Under the pieces are notes generated by a model. It was not told where the DNA came from, ran no database searches, and saw nothing but the letters and a program-made list of their open reading frames with translations. From assembly GCF_900090045.1 (NCBI RefSeq), contig NC_041776.1:186001-250000 (forward strand): 64,000 nt of DNA. The letters are read 5' to 3'. Shown in pieces: positions 1-12,250 of the stretch (position 1 is the stretch's first letter; each line of letters begins with the position of its first letter). Both the position numbers and the translations under genes were made by a program. Source of the stretch: Plasmodium malariae. Taxonomy: Eukaryota > Apicomplexa > Aconoidasida > Haemosporida > Plasmodiidae.

Positions 1-468
1 GTATGTTTATATGTATGAGCACAATTGCATATTTCAAGAAAGTCTTTATATCTCTGTTAGTCTTCTTTCTGCTGGCAAAAATTTGTTACAATCAAAAAAA
101 AAAAAAAAAAAAAAAAAATTTAACATGCACATTTTATATACCCGATTTACATGCACATTTTATATACCCGATTTACATGCACATTTTATATACCCGATTT
201 ACATGCGCGTTTTGCATATGCTCCTTCCATACAAAGGCTCCATACAGGTGGATCTCCAAATATCACAATAACTTCTTCTTTAAAATACTTATCGTGGTGG
301 TGTGTGTCGTCTTGTCAATGTCTATCCTCAGCAGAATGTCTACCTCCTGTGGTGGTAAATCAAATAAAATGGGTATGTAGTATATGCGTATGTGTACACG
401 TTATGTATGTATACTTATGTATGTGTGGGTAGAGAACTCGGATGCACAAGTCATAAACACGTTAAAAA
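1..468. other. Intergenic DNA with a short 26-bp tandem repeat
   Basis: No gene is seen. After a poly-A run at about 95-118, a unit of about 26 bp reading ATGCACATTTTATATACCCG plus six bases is repeated three times between about 124 and 205. The open frames here are short and follow the repeat. The stretch lies beyond the 3' end of the minus-strand bromodomain gene. Confidence 0.6.
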
Positions 469-3400
469 TTAATTGTTCATGCATTTTGAATGAGCTACAA
501 AAACGCTGCAAACACGTGGTAACGCGCATACCCGGATGTACATCCGTATTTGCGATAGGAGGAAGGAAATCTCGTTAGCTGCATCGTACAAGCGCAAGGA
601 ACTACCGTTCGAACTTTGCGCATTCAAGTGCTTAAAGCATTTTTCAAGAAAATGGACTAACGTATCTTCACTACTAGCTGAGTAATTACACAAATAAAAT
701 TCGATGTCTGTATTCGTTTTGCATTTGTTCATTAGATGGATTTTTAAAAACTCGAAATATATTTCCTGACTAAGTAATATATTTTTCCTTTGAACTTTTA
801 TAAATAAATTTAACATGTGACTTGATCTTATAAAAAAGAAAAAATGATCATCAAAATAATAATTGTAAAAATATGTATCACTGACTGGAAAAAAGGACTG
901 ATCAAGTAAACTACTGTATTCCATATGTAAGTTTAACAGTAACGTCTTTTCACTAATATGATTTTTCAAAAAAAACTCATCCTTCAACTTTTTATCCTTT
1001 TCAAATAAAATGTGGAAATTGTACATATCCTTGTTGCTGATATTGAAGAGAACGGAGTCTTCCAGACTATCTGCGCTTTCCTCAGCTTCCGCTACGTCGG
1101 ATGTAGCCCCCCTTTCCGCTTCTACCACCTTTGATGTAATTCCCCTTTCCGCTTCTACCACCTTTGATGTAATTCCCCTTTCCGCTTCTACCACCTCTGA
1201 TGTTGTTCCCTTTTCCGCTTCTACCACCTTTGATGTTGTTCCCTTTTCCGCTTCTACTACTTCTATCACTTCTACCCCTTCTGCCACTGCTTCCTTCTCT
1301 GTACTGACACTACCACCCAATTTCCCTAAAATTTCAAGTACTTCATCATCTCGTCCTAAGTCAACTCGTCCACTACTCCACTCGTTCTCTTTATCTCCTA
1401 CATAAACAGTGCCATTTTCTTGTTTGCATATAAACTCTTCCCAATTATTTACATCCACCGCACCTTCCCTCGAATCATTCTCACACACACGGACAACACT
1501 GCTACTACTGTTGCCTGCCACTTCTAACATTCCAATGCCGCTTCCGACGTTATTCACCTCCTTATCAGGTACATCACGGATAATCCCTTCTTCTGGACAT
1601 AATTTCGTCCAGACCTTGACTTCATGCGGCTGCTCTACCTCCACCCCCACTTCGTACAATGGTTGTGCTACCACTTCCTTACCATCCTTTAGAACTGTTC
1701 CTCTCGATAGAACATCATCCTCAGGGGTACTACTACTGTCCTCAGAATGCATCTGAAATTGCTTGCACACAATTTTAGTCGTCCTTCTTTTCCTTTTAAA
1801 ACTTATACATATCTTTTCATTGCCTAAGAATTTTCTTTTACCATTTCTCATACCACCTTGTAGGGGAAGATCTGTTTGTTCCTGTTGAGAAGATCCTTCC
1901 TCAGTCATCCCGCAATTTGCATCGCTGTTTTTATCATAATTTTTATCAAAATTTTTATCATAATTTTTATCAAAATTTTTATCATAATTTTTATCATAAT
2001 TTTTATCAAAATTTTTATCATAATTTTTATCATAATTTTTATCATAATTTTTATCAAAATTTTTATCATAATTTTTATCATAATTTTTATCAAAATTTTT
2101 ATCATAATTTTTATCATTATTTTTATCAAAATTTTTATCATAATTTTTATCATTATTTTTATCAAAATTTTTATCAAAATTTTTATCATAATTTTTATCA
2201 TAATTTTTATCATAATTTTTATCATAATTTTTATCATAATTTTTCTCTTCTTTCTCTTTTTTTTTTTTCACGTTCACCGAATTTCCCAAGTTATTTTCCT
2301 TCTCGTTGTCACTTTCAATAACATGCACTTCCCTTTCTGCATGGTAAGGTCCACTGCGCGCACCGTTCCACGGTAGCATCTTATGCATTTCATTCGAGTT
2401 ATCATCTGTCGAGTTTTCATCAATGAAATCATACAAATTTTTGAATATATTTTTATAATAGAAACAGTCTGTAATGAATATATTATTTTCATACTTCATC
2501 ATACAACTCTTTTTGTTGTCTAAATAATTTTCAAAGATATTCTCTTCAAAGTATATTACCCCGTTATTTTGATTTCCCCTATTACCATTACTACTGCTAC
2601 TACCATTACTACTACTGCTACCATTACTACTACTGCTACCATTACTACTGCTACTATTACCACTACTACATCCAAAACTACTACCATAAGTACTACTACC
2701 ATTATTAACACTACTACTAATATTATTATACCCATTTTTTCTTCTATTTCTTTTAAACGCTTTAGAAGACGCTATTTTCTTTTCCTTTCCTTCTCTCACT
2801 ACTCTCGTATGGTATGCTTTTTTTTCACTCTTCTTATTCCTCAATATTATTTTAATTTCTTCTTTTGAGTTAATGCGACCCGTGTTTATGTCGTCCGTCG
2901 TATTATCATTTACTCTTTTACCCGTGGTCTTATTTCCGCTTTTACTGCCTACATGTTTACCCGCATGCTTATCTGCATGCTTATCTTCATGTCTACCCAC
3001 CTGTTTGACTACCTGTTTGACTACCTGTTTGACTACCTGTTTGTCCATCTGTTTGTCCATCTGTTTGTCCATCTGTTTGTCCATCTGTTTGTCCATCTGT
3101 TTGCTCTGCTGTTTACCCACCTCTTCACTTACGCTTTCGTTTGCTCCTTTACTTGTCACCACCACCGCAGCATTCGTTCTTCCCCTCTTCAGTTGCAACT
3201 CGTAATTCTCATCATAGTTAATAGCCACTCTGTCCTTTTTGTTAATATTTAAAATGTATTCATACTCTTTCTTAAAAACATAAAAAAACAAATTGCTCTT
3301 GTTTAAGTTTTTATAATCCTTCAGATTTACATTTTTAAGATTTATCTTCGGTTTGCTTTTTTCATTCAATTCTTTAACATTTATATTTCTAATTTTACAA

Positions 3401-6400
3401 AATTCTTCAAAATTTATTTTATTGCTTATAAGGTAGTTCATCCATAAGGCATATATAGAACTATATTTTTTTTTTTTTTTTTTTTCATACTATTTTTAAA
3501 AAAATCAAAATAGTAATTTACATTAAATACATTATTATTCAAATCCAGGTAGCTATTATGTATTTTATCTTTCCACTTTAACCATAAATTCTCAAATTTA
3601 TCCGCACTGCTTTTGGCTGCATCTATAATATACTGATTATGTGATATATCTGGATTAAAATCAAGACAATTCTTATAAATTAACTTCATGTCTAAATAAA
3701 AATCCTCTGGTTTTTTGTATATCCCTTCTGATAATTTTTTCGAAACTGTTAAATAATCCATAGGTTTCTTTATCTTTTCTTTATACTCTCTCTTTATCGT
3801 TTCATTGATGTTTTTGTCCTCCAAAACAGGAATTCGAAAATAAACAGAGTTACTATCACTCTTTAGTAGTTTCAAAACATTATCTCTTAACATTTTTTCC
3901 CATTGATTTAATGTCCTTTTGACCTCAGCCTTTCCTCCTATCTTATCACTCGACATGTTGACTACACCAACCCCACTTGTACTCACACCTTTGCGGCTAA
4001 TTCCATCGCAGCCACTAATCCAATCGAAGCCGCTTATCCCACTAATATCCTCACATTCTTCTTCACCCCTTTTCCCCTTCAAATGATACCTCGTTGTTTC
4101 CCCCCACTTGTCTCCACGATCGATATCATCATCCTTCTCATGCTTCTGTTGTACCATCTCCTCTTTCTCTGCTTCCATTTCACTGTTCCTGATACCCTCT
4201 CGGATAGAGTCCTTCCTTTCCCTTCTTTTTCTAAGTGGAGCAAAACTGCTATCCACTTGAGTGTTTTGTACAACATCCTTATACACTTCCCCCCTTCCGT
4301 AAGCTTTTCCGTTACTGCTACTGCTGCTTATGTTTAGTTGCTCATTTGGGCGTTCGTTTAAACGTTCATCGACATACCAGATCGAATCCTCCATAGCATG
4401 CTCAGTAGCATCACCACCCATATGGTTATCATCTTTACTTGCATTTCCAAAGGATACACTGCTCAGTCTTAGTTTCAATCTAAAGGATGACGAACCTACT
4501 GTGTTAGATTGTTCACCCCTACATACAGTGCTAACTTCACCTTTAGATAGCACATCTACACCTATAGGTGTTTCCCCTTCGGCAATATCTATGGACATAT
4601 CTCTTCCTTTGAGCACTTCAAACATTTCACTGTCGAATGGTTCTTCATATATTCCTTCTTTCGATTCAATATCCTCCTGTTCTTCCTCCTCCTTCAGTCT
4701 TAACAAAGAAATGCTTTGTTTTAATTTATTGTATCTTGTATTCCTTCCTTCTCTACCTCTACTATCTAAGGTATATCTATCGCCTCCAACTCCGCTTTTA
4801 GATTCCGTTTTACCTTCCGCTCTACTTTCACTTCTTCCACTCACCTGCGTGAACATTTTTGCAAAAAATTTTTCCTCCTCACTGTTGTATTCCATTTGCA
4901 TATTGACAAACTTCTTTGCTTCCTTTGTCCCTCTGATGGACACCAAAAGTTTATAAAATTCATTTTCATAATCTTTTAATGCTTTTGTTCGTAAGTTGAA
5001 TAAATGCATTTTTTCCTTTTCATCCTCTGTTTGTTCAATGACTTTTTTAATACTATTGAAAATTATAAGCATATCTTCATTAAACTCTTTTTCGTCTTTG
5101 TACATATCATAATGAAGTTTATTATACATAATGTCTATATTTATATGATTCATATATGGGGCAATATCCTTTTTTAATTTATATTCATCTGTTTCGCCCT
5201 TTCTTTGATCATTTGTCCTACTCTGCATTATACTTTTCGTTTCTTTTTTTTCCTTCTCTCTATCAATGCCTCCTTGGGTATGTTCTATTCCCGCATCGAT
5301 AGATTCGATTCCCCCTTGGACCAGTACCTCCCCTCCAGCAACTTTTGCCTGAACCCTGTCTGCTTTTGCCTCAATCCCATCCAATTTTGCCTCAATCCCA
5401 TCCGATTTTGCCTCAATCCCATCCGATTTTGCCTCAATCCCATCCGCTTCTGCCTCTACCCCTCCCTTCCTTCCGAAATAAACATCTGCATAATCGTCGG
5501 CATAACTGATTCTATCGAATATCTGCTTTCTCCTCATGTTGTCCAGAACTTGTGATAATCTTCTCTTGATGCTTCTATTTAATGATGATTGATTTTGTTT
5601 ACCACCTTGTATGTTTATCACTGCGCTTGCCTTACCGCGCCTCATCTGGTAGTTGCTCTTCATTCCGTTACTAATGTTATTGTTACTACTGTAGTTAATA
5701 CTATTATGGTTAATACTATTGTTAACACCTCTACTGGTGTTACTATTACCACTCCTTTTATTACTTTTATTGCTGTGTTCGTTTATGTCAGAATCCACGA
5801 AGGCGCTCATAGTGGGGTTACTGCTGTTTCCATCCTCTCTTTTCTTCCTCAAATCATAGCAATTTTCATCTAACAGCAACACACTACTTTCCTTCAAGAT
5901 CTCCTCTTCACCTCGTTCAGTTAAATCATTTATACCACAAACTTGAAAGGTGGATACTTCTCCCACCTTTGGAGTTATAACTGGAAATTCCTCATTAGAG
6001 ACAAGCACATCACTCGGGAGAAGTATATCACTCGGTAGAAGTACATCACTAGGGAGAAGTACATCACTTGGGAGTAGCATAGCATTTGATAGAATATCTT
6101 CCTTCGAGAGAATGACTTCATTTTGAATTCCTCCATGTGTGCATTCACTCTTCATTTCGTTTTTCATCTTGGTGTTGTTCCCTTTTTTACTTTTTATTGA
6201 TACCTCTTCTACCTTTACGTGTTCTATCCTATTCTCTTTACGAGTAGAAATACGTGTAACACTATTTTGTTCTTCATATTTCCCCCCATTTTCTTGTGTT
6301 TCATGGGCTATTTCTACACCATCTGTCCTTTTCCCTCTTGTCCTTTTACTACTTTGACTGTATGGATAATAAAGATAATTGCTATCATACGTATTACTAC

Positions 6401-7166
6401 TCTGCCTCCTGAGTAACATACTTGATCTTGTTCTGTTTTCTTTCCTTTTTGTATGTAATAGAACTTCCTCAGTGTTGTCATCTTCGTCATTCCCTTCACC
6501 TTGACCCTTCCCATTTCCTCTTTCTTTGTCCTTACACACTTCTACATGCATATCGTCATGAGTTTTATTTATCTGACTATTCTTCTTCTTATATTTAGAA
6601 TTATTTTTTTTAATGCCTCCTTTTTTAATTGTTTCACTACATTCTATCACCTCGTTTTCTTCTTCAACACAAACTGATAAGATGGCCTTTGAATTCTTTT
6701 TACTTTTCCCATCATTGTTCCAGTTGCTGCTTTTTCTTCTACACCTATTGACATCACCTCCATTGCAGTCCCTACTTTCATCTCCATCCCTGTTTCCACT
6801 TTTATTCCTATCCCCATTATCCTCCTTCGCATTGTCCCCCTTCCAATTTTCAACTTTCTCTTCTTTTCCATTTTTTCCTAAATTGTTCCATGCCATTTCT
6901 TCCTTGTAGTCTTTCCTAAAACCTCTATCACTCTCCCTCCCCCTCTGCTCATTAACTAGTTTTATTGCCTTTTCTTCCTTTTTGTTGTTATATTTCTTTC
7001 TCACTACATTATCTTCAACCTTATTCCATGGAAAATCAATACTACAGTTTTCATTTCCACTATTCCTACTTATTCTCCTATCATCATTTTTTCCCTTTGT
7101 TTTACTATTGTTCTCTTCGATGTCTTTTTGTTTTGTTTTTTCTCTTAGACTCCTCCTGGTTTCCAT
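469..7166 (-). CDS. Large bromodomain protein (BDP-type), frame broken at a poly(A) tract
   Basis: Two abutting frames make one likely gene. The 5' frame (7166 to 3438, 1242 residues) is Ser/Lys/Asn-rich and ends in a bromodomain at about residues 1085-1200. That domain has the YKNCLDFNPD signature, and Asn 1171 is the expected acetyl-lysine contact. The 3' frame (3441 to 469, 990 residues) starts at an ATG that overlaps the first stop as ATGA. The frames differ by one base just after a run of 20 A (coding strand). Upstream of that ATG the second frame stays open back through the run, so a one-base change in the run would join them into about 2240 residues. The 3' part carries KQMD, SSSNG, NYDK/NFDK and VVEAEKGTTS repeats and a conserved-looking, repeat-free C-terminus. 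The 5' part has LLPSDV and DGIEAK repeats. Bromodomain proteins read acetylated histones in the nucleus. The position fits the P. falciparum chromosome 1 bromodomain gene (often called BDP3, from memory). No introns are seen. Confidence 0.85.
1921..2245. repeat. Coding 12-bp tandem repeat (NYDK/NFDK) in the bromodomain gene
   Basis: About 27 copies of a 12-bp unit, read on + as ATAATTTTTATC or AAAATTTTTATC, encode alternating Asn-Tyr-Asp-Lys and Asn-Phe-Asp-Lys on the minus strand. The array is open in several frames on both strands, a by-product of its composition. Because the period is a multiple of three, copy-number change would not disturb the frame. Confidence 0.95.
3466..3485 (-). other. 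Poly(A) tract of 20 at the frame junction of the bromodomain gene
   Basis: On the coding strand this is 20 consecutive A, read as lysine codons in both frames. Frame 1 leaves it as KKKKKKNIVLYMPYG then stop. Frame 2 leaves it as KKKKKKYSSIYALW and continues into the 990-residue frame. Sequencing error, a real length variant, or slippage by polymerase or ribosome are all possible. Confidence 0.9.
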
Positions 7167-7264
7167 GTAGACGTGCTATAGTTGTATGCTACGTATAGAT
7201 ATGCGCATGCGTACATAAGTATACCTATGCGTATATGTATATATACATATATACATACACACAT

Positions 7265-7303
<39 letters not shown>

Positions 7304-8468
7304 TATGTAATGAAGAAATTAAAAAAAAAAAAAAAAAAAAAGATACATGCATGCACGTTGGGATGCTCATGTAAATAACTGCACATACGTATACGCAAGT
7401 ACATAATGTACAATCGTGGACATGTAATTATATAATGTACTGCAAAATTTATTATAACATGACTTGCTACGAATATAAATTCTTCTACTAAGCTATGCTT
7501 TTGTGTTATCTTAAAAAAAATATTTTTCACATGAATTGTTCATGCAGAATGTTACAGTTTTTTATTCCTCTTCATCAAATTTTTAAAAGTAAAAAAAGTA
7601 TATAATGGTAATAAATTTTTCTTTTTTATAATTACAAAAAAATCTGCAAAAAAAATTTATTTTTTTTGTAGTCACCGATGAGATTGTCAGAGTGGGTATA
7701 GAAAGAGGGTCTTCATGTGTACGCACGTGTGTATAATCGTACGTACTCACTTATGTATACTTGTACATAATCATTTATGTATACTTGTACATAATCATTT
7801 ATGTATACTTGTACATAATCATTTATGTATACTTGTACATACTCACTTATGTATACTTGTACATAATCACTTATGTATAATTGTACGTACTTACTTATGT
7901 ATACTTGTACATACTCACTTATGTATACTTGTACGTACTTACTTATGTATACTTGTACATACTCACTTATGTATACTTGTACGTACTTACTTATGTATAC
8001 TTGTACATACTTACTTATGTAAGTTTGTATGTACTTCTTCATGCATGTTCCTACCCACGATCGTATGTATTGTAAGCATTAAGGAGTATTCTTGCTGAAA
8101 CGCGTATTTACATGTATGTATCAAAGAGAACGCATTATGATTAAAAAATTTATTTGAATTAATATCAAAAAGCATGAAAAAAAAAAAAAAAATACTAATA
8201 ATAATAATAAAGATAAAATGAAAAAAAAAAAAAAAAAAAAAATAAATAAAAAAATTAAGTGGAAACTTAAAATGGGGGCATCTTCACATATATTTAAAAT
8301 GCACAACAGGGGATAAAGGTCAGGTAAAAATACATATTGTTCACAAAACCCTTCCGAATATAGGCACATATAAACATAAACATATGAACAAGTACATGTA
8401 AGAGTGCATATATAAATACAGATTTATATATACGTAACCTGCGTGAGCATCAGCATCCATTTAATTAC

Positions 8469-8502
<34 letters not shown>

Positions 8503-9213
8503 TATTTGTACACGTTCACCTAATCACGATTGCCCATGTGATATGTATATACAAAAATAGATATGAACATATATATATGAGCATATGCATAAACATATAC
8601 ATACATAAAAACATATAAACATATAAACATTTATTTATATATATAAACATATATGTAATATTATCTACATATGCATGTATGCAAATTTTCGTACAGGTGT
8701 TTTTCATATCATTTTATGTACATTTATAAGTAATTACGCGTACAAACATTTATATGGATATATAATATATATATATATATATAAATATATATATACATTG
8801 ATATATACATTTATATATACATTTATATATACATGTAATATACTTCTATATATACATTGATATATACATGTAATATACTTCTATATATACATTGATGTAT
8901 ACATGTTCATATTACATTGATGTATACATGTAATATACTTCTATATATACATTGATATATACATGTAATATACTTTTATATATACATTTATATATACATG
9001 TAATATATTTTTATATATAAATTGATATATACATTTATATATACATGTAATCTACTTTTATATATACATGTAATATTCATTTATATATGTATAAAATTTG
9101 TGCTTTTGTATATTTGTAGTGCATTCGTTTTGCTGAAATATGTTCAGATGCTGTGAATGCATACGTAACGAACACTTTAATGTATGCGGCTATTTTATGC
9201 ATATATATACATA

Positions 9214-9258
<45 letters not shown>

Positions 9259-9427
9259 GAACATGTATGCATCGTTTAAGTGTTTTTGTTTTGTACTATT
9301 TTTTTTTTTTTTTTTAAGTTTATTAACACGTTCATGTGTTCATAAATTTTATCCTATTTTTATTCTTGGGTATTTCTTTATTTCTGTATTTTTTAACCAC
9401 CTACTGCATTTATTTCGTGCGTATTTT

Positions 9428-9462
<35 letters not shown>

Positions 9463-9783
9463 CGTTGTTTTAACACTTCAACAGTTATGGCTTTTTCTTT
9501 TTAATTTTTTAAGCCAATTTACGCCGAAACGGAATTTATGGCACAACAAATTCATGCCTCAGCTGATATGTGCAGGATTAAAATTGTTGCATAATGAAAT
9601 TATGCCATAACAATATAAATTTTTTTTTTTTTTTTTTTTTTTATTTCTTCAAACCATCTTGTACATATTAACCTCTAATACAAGTGTGCATATGCCTCTA
9701 ACATACATGTTTGTGGTACATGCATAACATTTGATACAGTCGCTTATATGTACCATTTTACATAAGGTATATTATATAAAAGC
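7167..9783. other. Intergenic region between the bromodomain gene and RPB9
   Basis: Divergent 5' region shared by the minus-strand bromodomain gene and plus-strand RPB9. It holds (TA)n tracts at about 7270-7300, 8770-8790 and 9215-9252, poly-A or poly-T runs (for example about 8470-8500 and 9430-9462), a 24-bp minisatellite (separate entry) and an imperfect array of about 35 bp at about 8790-9080 built from TATATACAT and TGTAATATACTTC. No coding signal beyond repeat-driven frames is seen. Confidence 0.6.
7739..8036. repeat. 24-bp minisatellite, about 12 copies
   Basis: Units of the form ACTTATGTATACTTGTACAT plus four variable bases (ACTC, AATC or GTACTT-like) are repeated head to tail. The unit contains the near-palindrome GTATAC. 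The array lies upstream of the bromodomain gene and is open in frames on both strands only because of its regularity. Confidence 0.9.
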
Positions 9784-9980
9784 ATGGCTGAAGTGACTTT
9801 CTGTGAAGAGTGTAATAATATCTTATACTCCAGGAGTGATCGAAAAAACAAAAAGCTAATATATGTATGTAGGAGTTGCGAGTACATATCACATAAACAA
9901 AATGAAGAGAATAACATAGTTGCTAGGATAAACTATAACTACAACAGGAAGTAAGAACAGCAGTTGAAATATTTAATTAG

Positions 9981-10012
<32 letters not shown>

Positions 10013-10796
10013 CATATGGCATATCCGTGTGTAGGTGTTCGCTTTGCATACATGCACTTTTACCACATGTACGTATATGTGCATATGCACTAGTGTACGT
10101 GTAATATATGTTGCTGGGGATTCATTCCCCATAAGAACGATACATAGAACATATATATATATATATATATATATATTGTCGTCATAAAAACTTTATTTTT
10201 TTATTTTATTTTTTTTTACGTTTTCCCCCTTCAGAGAAGATATATACATTCACCCCGAAACGAAAAACGACCCCGCGCTAGGTCGAGTACGTGACTGGAC
10301 GTGCAAACAATGCGGAAACAACGAAGCGGTATTTTTGCAGTTACCAGAAAAGATCAGTTACAACCCTATGGCATTGATTTATGTGTGTACTGATAAGCAT
10401 TGTCATTACTGGGAGAAAGAAATACAGCCTATGAGTGAAGACCAGTTATATAATAGAAGTGATCTGTCCACAGATTCATCCGAGGAAAGAGAGTTGAGAA
10501 CATACGTTAAACAGGAGATAGGTGTAGAAGTAGATGAAAAAGAAGGAAATAAAAAAAAGAGGAAGAAATTGAAAAAAGTAAATGCTGATAATGGGGAGGA
10601 AATAAAAGAAGCAGAACAAGAAGATGGCGATAAGAATGAGAATGTGGATGAAGACGAGGATGAGGAAAAAAAAGAAGAAAATCGACTGAAACAGGAGCTA
10701 TACAATATAATAAAGACAAATGAAAAAGAGCATAGTGAACATATAGACATAAAGGAGGAAAATGAAAGTGATGTAGATGAGTATTTTTGTGAATAA
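9784..10796 (+). CDS. RPB9: DNA-directed RNA polymerase II subunit RPB9
   Basis: Two exons, 9784-9950 and 10235-10796, joined in phase 2 across a 284-bp intron (GTAAGA donor, CCCCTTCAG acceptor), give 242 residues. The first zinc ribbon has Cys 7, 10, 29 and 32 (FCEECNN, VCRSC). The second has Cys 79 and 82 (TCKQCGNNEAVF) and Cys 107 and 112 (VCTDKHCHYW), the layout of the RPB9 C-terminal ribbon. RPB9 is a small Pol II subunit that affects start-site choice, elongation and proofreading in the nucleus. Family members are usually about 115-125 residues. Here an extra acidic, Lys/Glu/Asp-rich tail of roughly 110 residues follows the second ribbon, with stretches such as KNENVDEDEDEEKKEE. The only alternative acceptor nearby breaks the frame. 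Confidence 0.93.
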
Positions 10797-10917
10797 CAGA
10801 AAAAGAAAAGCAAGAGGAATTTATTTTAACAAAATTACAATAATGTATTTGCGTTATATGTGCGTATTAGCCATTCGATATGATGTTATATATTTATCCA
10901 TGCATATACATACATAT

Positions 10918-10961
<44 letters not shown>

Positions 10962-11833
10962 TTTTTTTTTGTCGTGATTGGCTCACCGGTGGATACATGT
11001 ACATATACCTACTCAGTTGCGCACATACATATTTATCATGCACAGCTTGCGCTTCTGCCTTTTTTCCTACCCCCTTTTTTTTTTTAATGTAATAGCTTAT
11101 TCGTTTTGTAAAAAATTTTTTTAAGTTTGTGTAAATCATCCTTTTTAAATTGAAAAAATAAAATAAAATAAATAAAATGAAACAAACAAACAAATAAATA
11201 AAATGAAACAAATAAATAAAATGAAACAAATAAATAAAATGAAACAAATGAACAAAATATGTCGAATATACCGAATAATCAAAATAAATAAAATAACTGA
11301 ATATAATATAAATTAACACAGCACCGTGGTTACAAAAACATCAAAAAAAAGCGCTGTTCCCCTTTGTCAAGAGTGAAATAATATTGATATTTTATTTATT
11401 TATTTTTTTTTTTTTTTACGTATGTTTGATCTCTATACATTTCTGAACATTTATACTTCTTATTTCTTCTGTACTATATTGTAAGCTATATAAACGCTAC
11501 ACACGTATTAGCAGATAACATATACATCATCACTTACCATACCAATAAATGTGAAACTTTATTTAAATACGTTTCAAAATGTTATATTATAACATTTCTT
11601 ATAACTGTTATGTTGTTCTTCTAAACCTCATGGTCATCCATTTTTACCTAGTATTCTAATGTTCGTCTTTTTAACACCTTCATCATTAGTTAAGTTTTAT
11701 TTCACCAAAGTATTTGCCTGACCTTGTCAGATATATCTGTACATATGAATAATATGCAAATGCATTTGCACACATGCGTATGTGTAGCTAAGGACGACTC
11801 TGCCATTACCGACTTCATATCCTTCACCGCCTC
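10797..11833. other. Intergenic region between RPB9 and ERV1 (convergent 3' ends)
   Basis: Contains a (TA)n tract at about 10930-10955, poly-T runs, and an A-rich array at about 11155-11260 built from AAATAAAATGAAACAAATAA. No gene is seen. Both flanking genes end here, so it should hold two 3' UTRs. Confidence 0.6.
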
Positions 11834-12250
11834 TCATTCCACTGTCCGGTACCTTTCAATTATATGTTGAATATCATCACATGGAAATATGTCCTTTCCT
11901 ATCTCTTCATTCACCTTATTATGCAAGTTAAAAATGAATTCTGAAAAGCTTATTTTATTATCACAATTCAGCTTGTAGTTTTTCAAAATTTGAAATAGGT
12001 CCAGTTTACATATATGACAAGGATACAAATTTGAAAAAGCATAAAAAAATTTAGTATGTTTTATTTTCTCCTCTTCTGTTGGCTCGTTCGGATAATTTGC
12101 GGATATGGTATGTAAAATTAGCCATGATGCTCTTCCTATTTCTTCCCTGTCAGGTGGAAATGTGTTTTGTTTTTTTGAATTTTTATTTTCATAAAATTTT
12201 AATTTCCCCCTGTTGTTGCAGGAATGTTCGTAGCATTTTTCTACCTCCAT
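11834..12250 (-). CDS. ERV1: FAD-linked sulfhydryl oxidase ERV1/ALR-like
   Basis: A single exon of 138 residues. The Erv1/ALR core is clear: RASWLILHTISANYP (FAD-binding Trp 43 and His 47), the redox-active pair YPCHIC (Cys 78 and 81) and the FAD motif HNKVN at 110-114. The family uses this disulfide and FAD to reoxidise the Mia40 pathway in the mitochondrial intermembrane space, although Plasmodium lacks an obvious Mia40 (recollection). Cys 6 and Cys 11 (KCYEHSC) could be a shuttle pair. The usual second structural disulfide (C-x16-C) is not present: the cysteine expected just before HNKVN is replaced, and Cys 96 and Cys 124 are spaced by 27. The start codon is followed directly by a low-complexity-free N-terminus, and no targeting peptide is obvious. 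Confidence 0.9.
   Translation of the reverse strand: MEVEKCYEHSCNNRGKLKFYENKNSKKQNTFPPDREEIGRASWLILHTISANYPNEPTEEEKIKHTKFFYAFSNLYPCHICKLDLFQILKNYKLNCDNKISFSEFIFNLHNKVNEEIGKDIFPCDDIQHIIERYRTVE

Noticed and set aside
1905..2376. Long open frames on both strands overlapping the NYDK repeat (Ile/Lys- and Phe/Tyr/His-type translations)
   Set aside because: They are shadows of the 12-bp coding repeat in the bromodomain gene and stop near its edges.
7715..8098. 110-127 codon frames in the TATACTTGTACAT array
   Set aside because: Repeat-driven, no start context, low complexity only.
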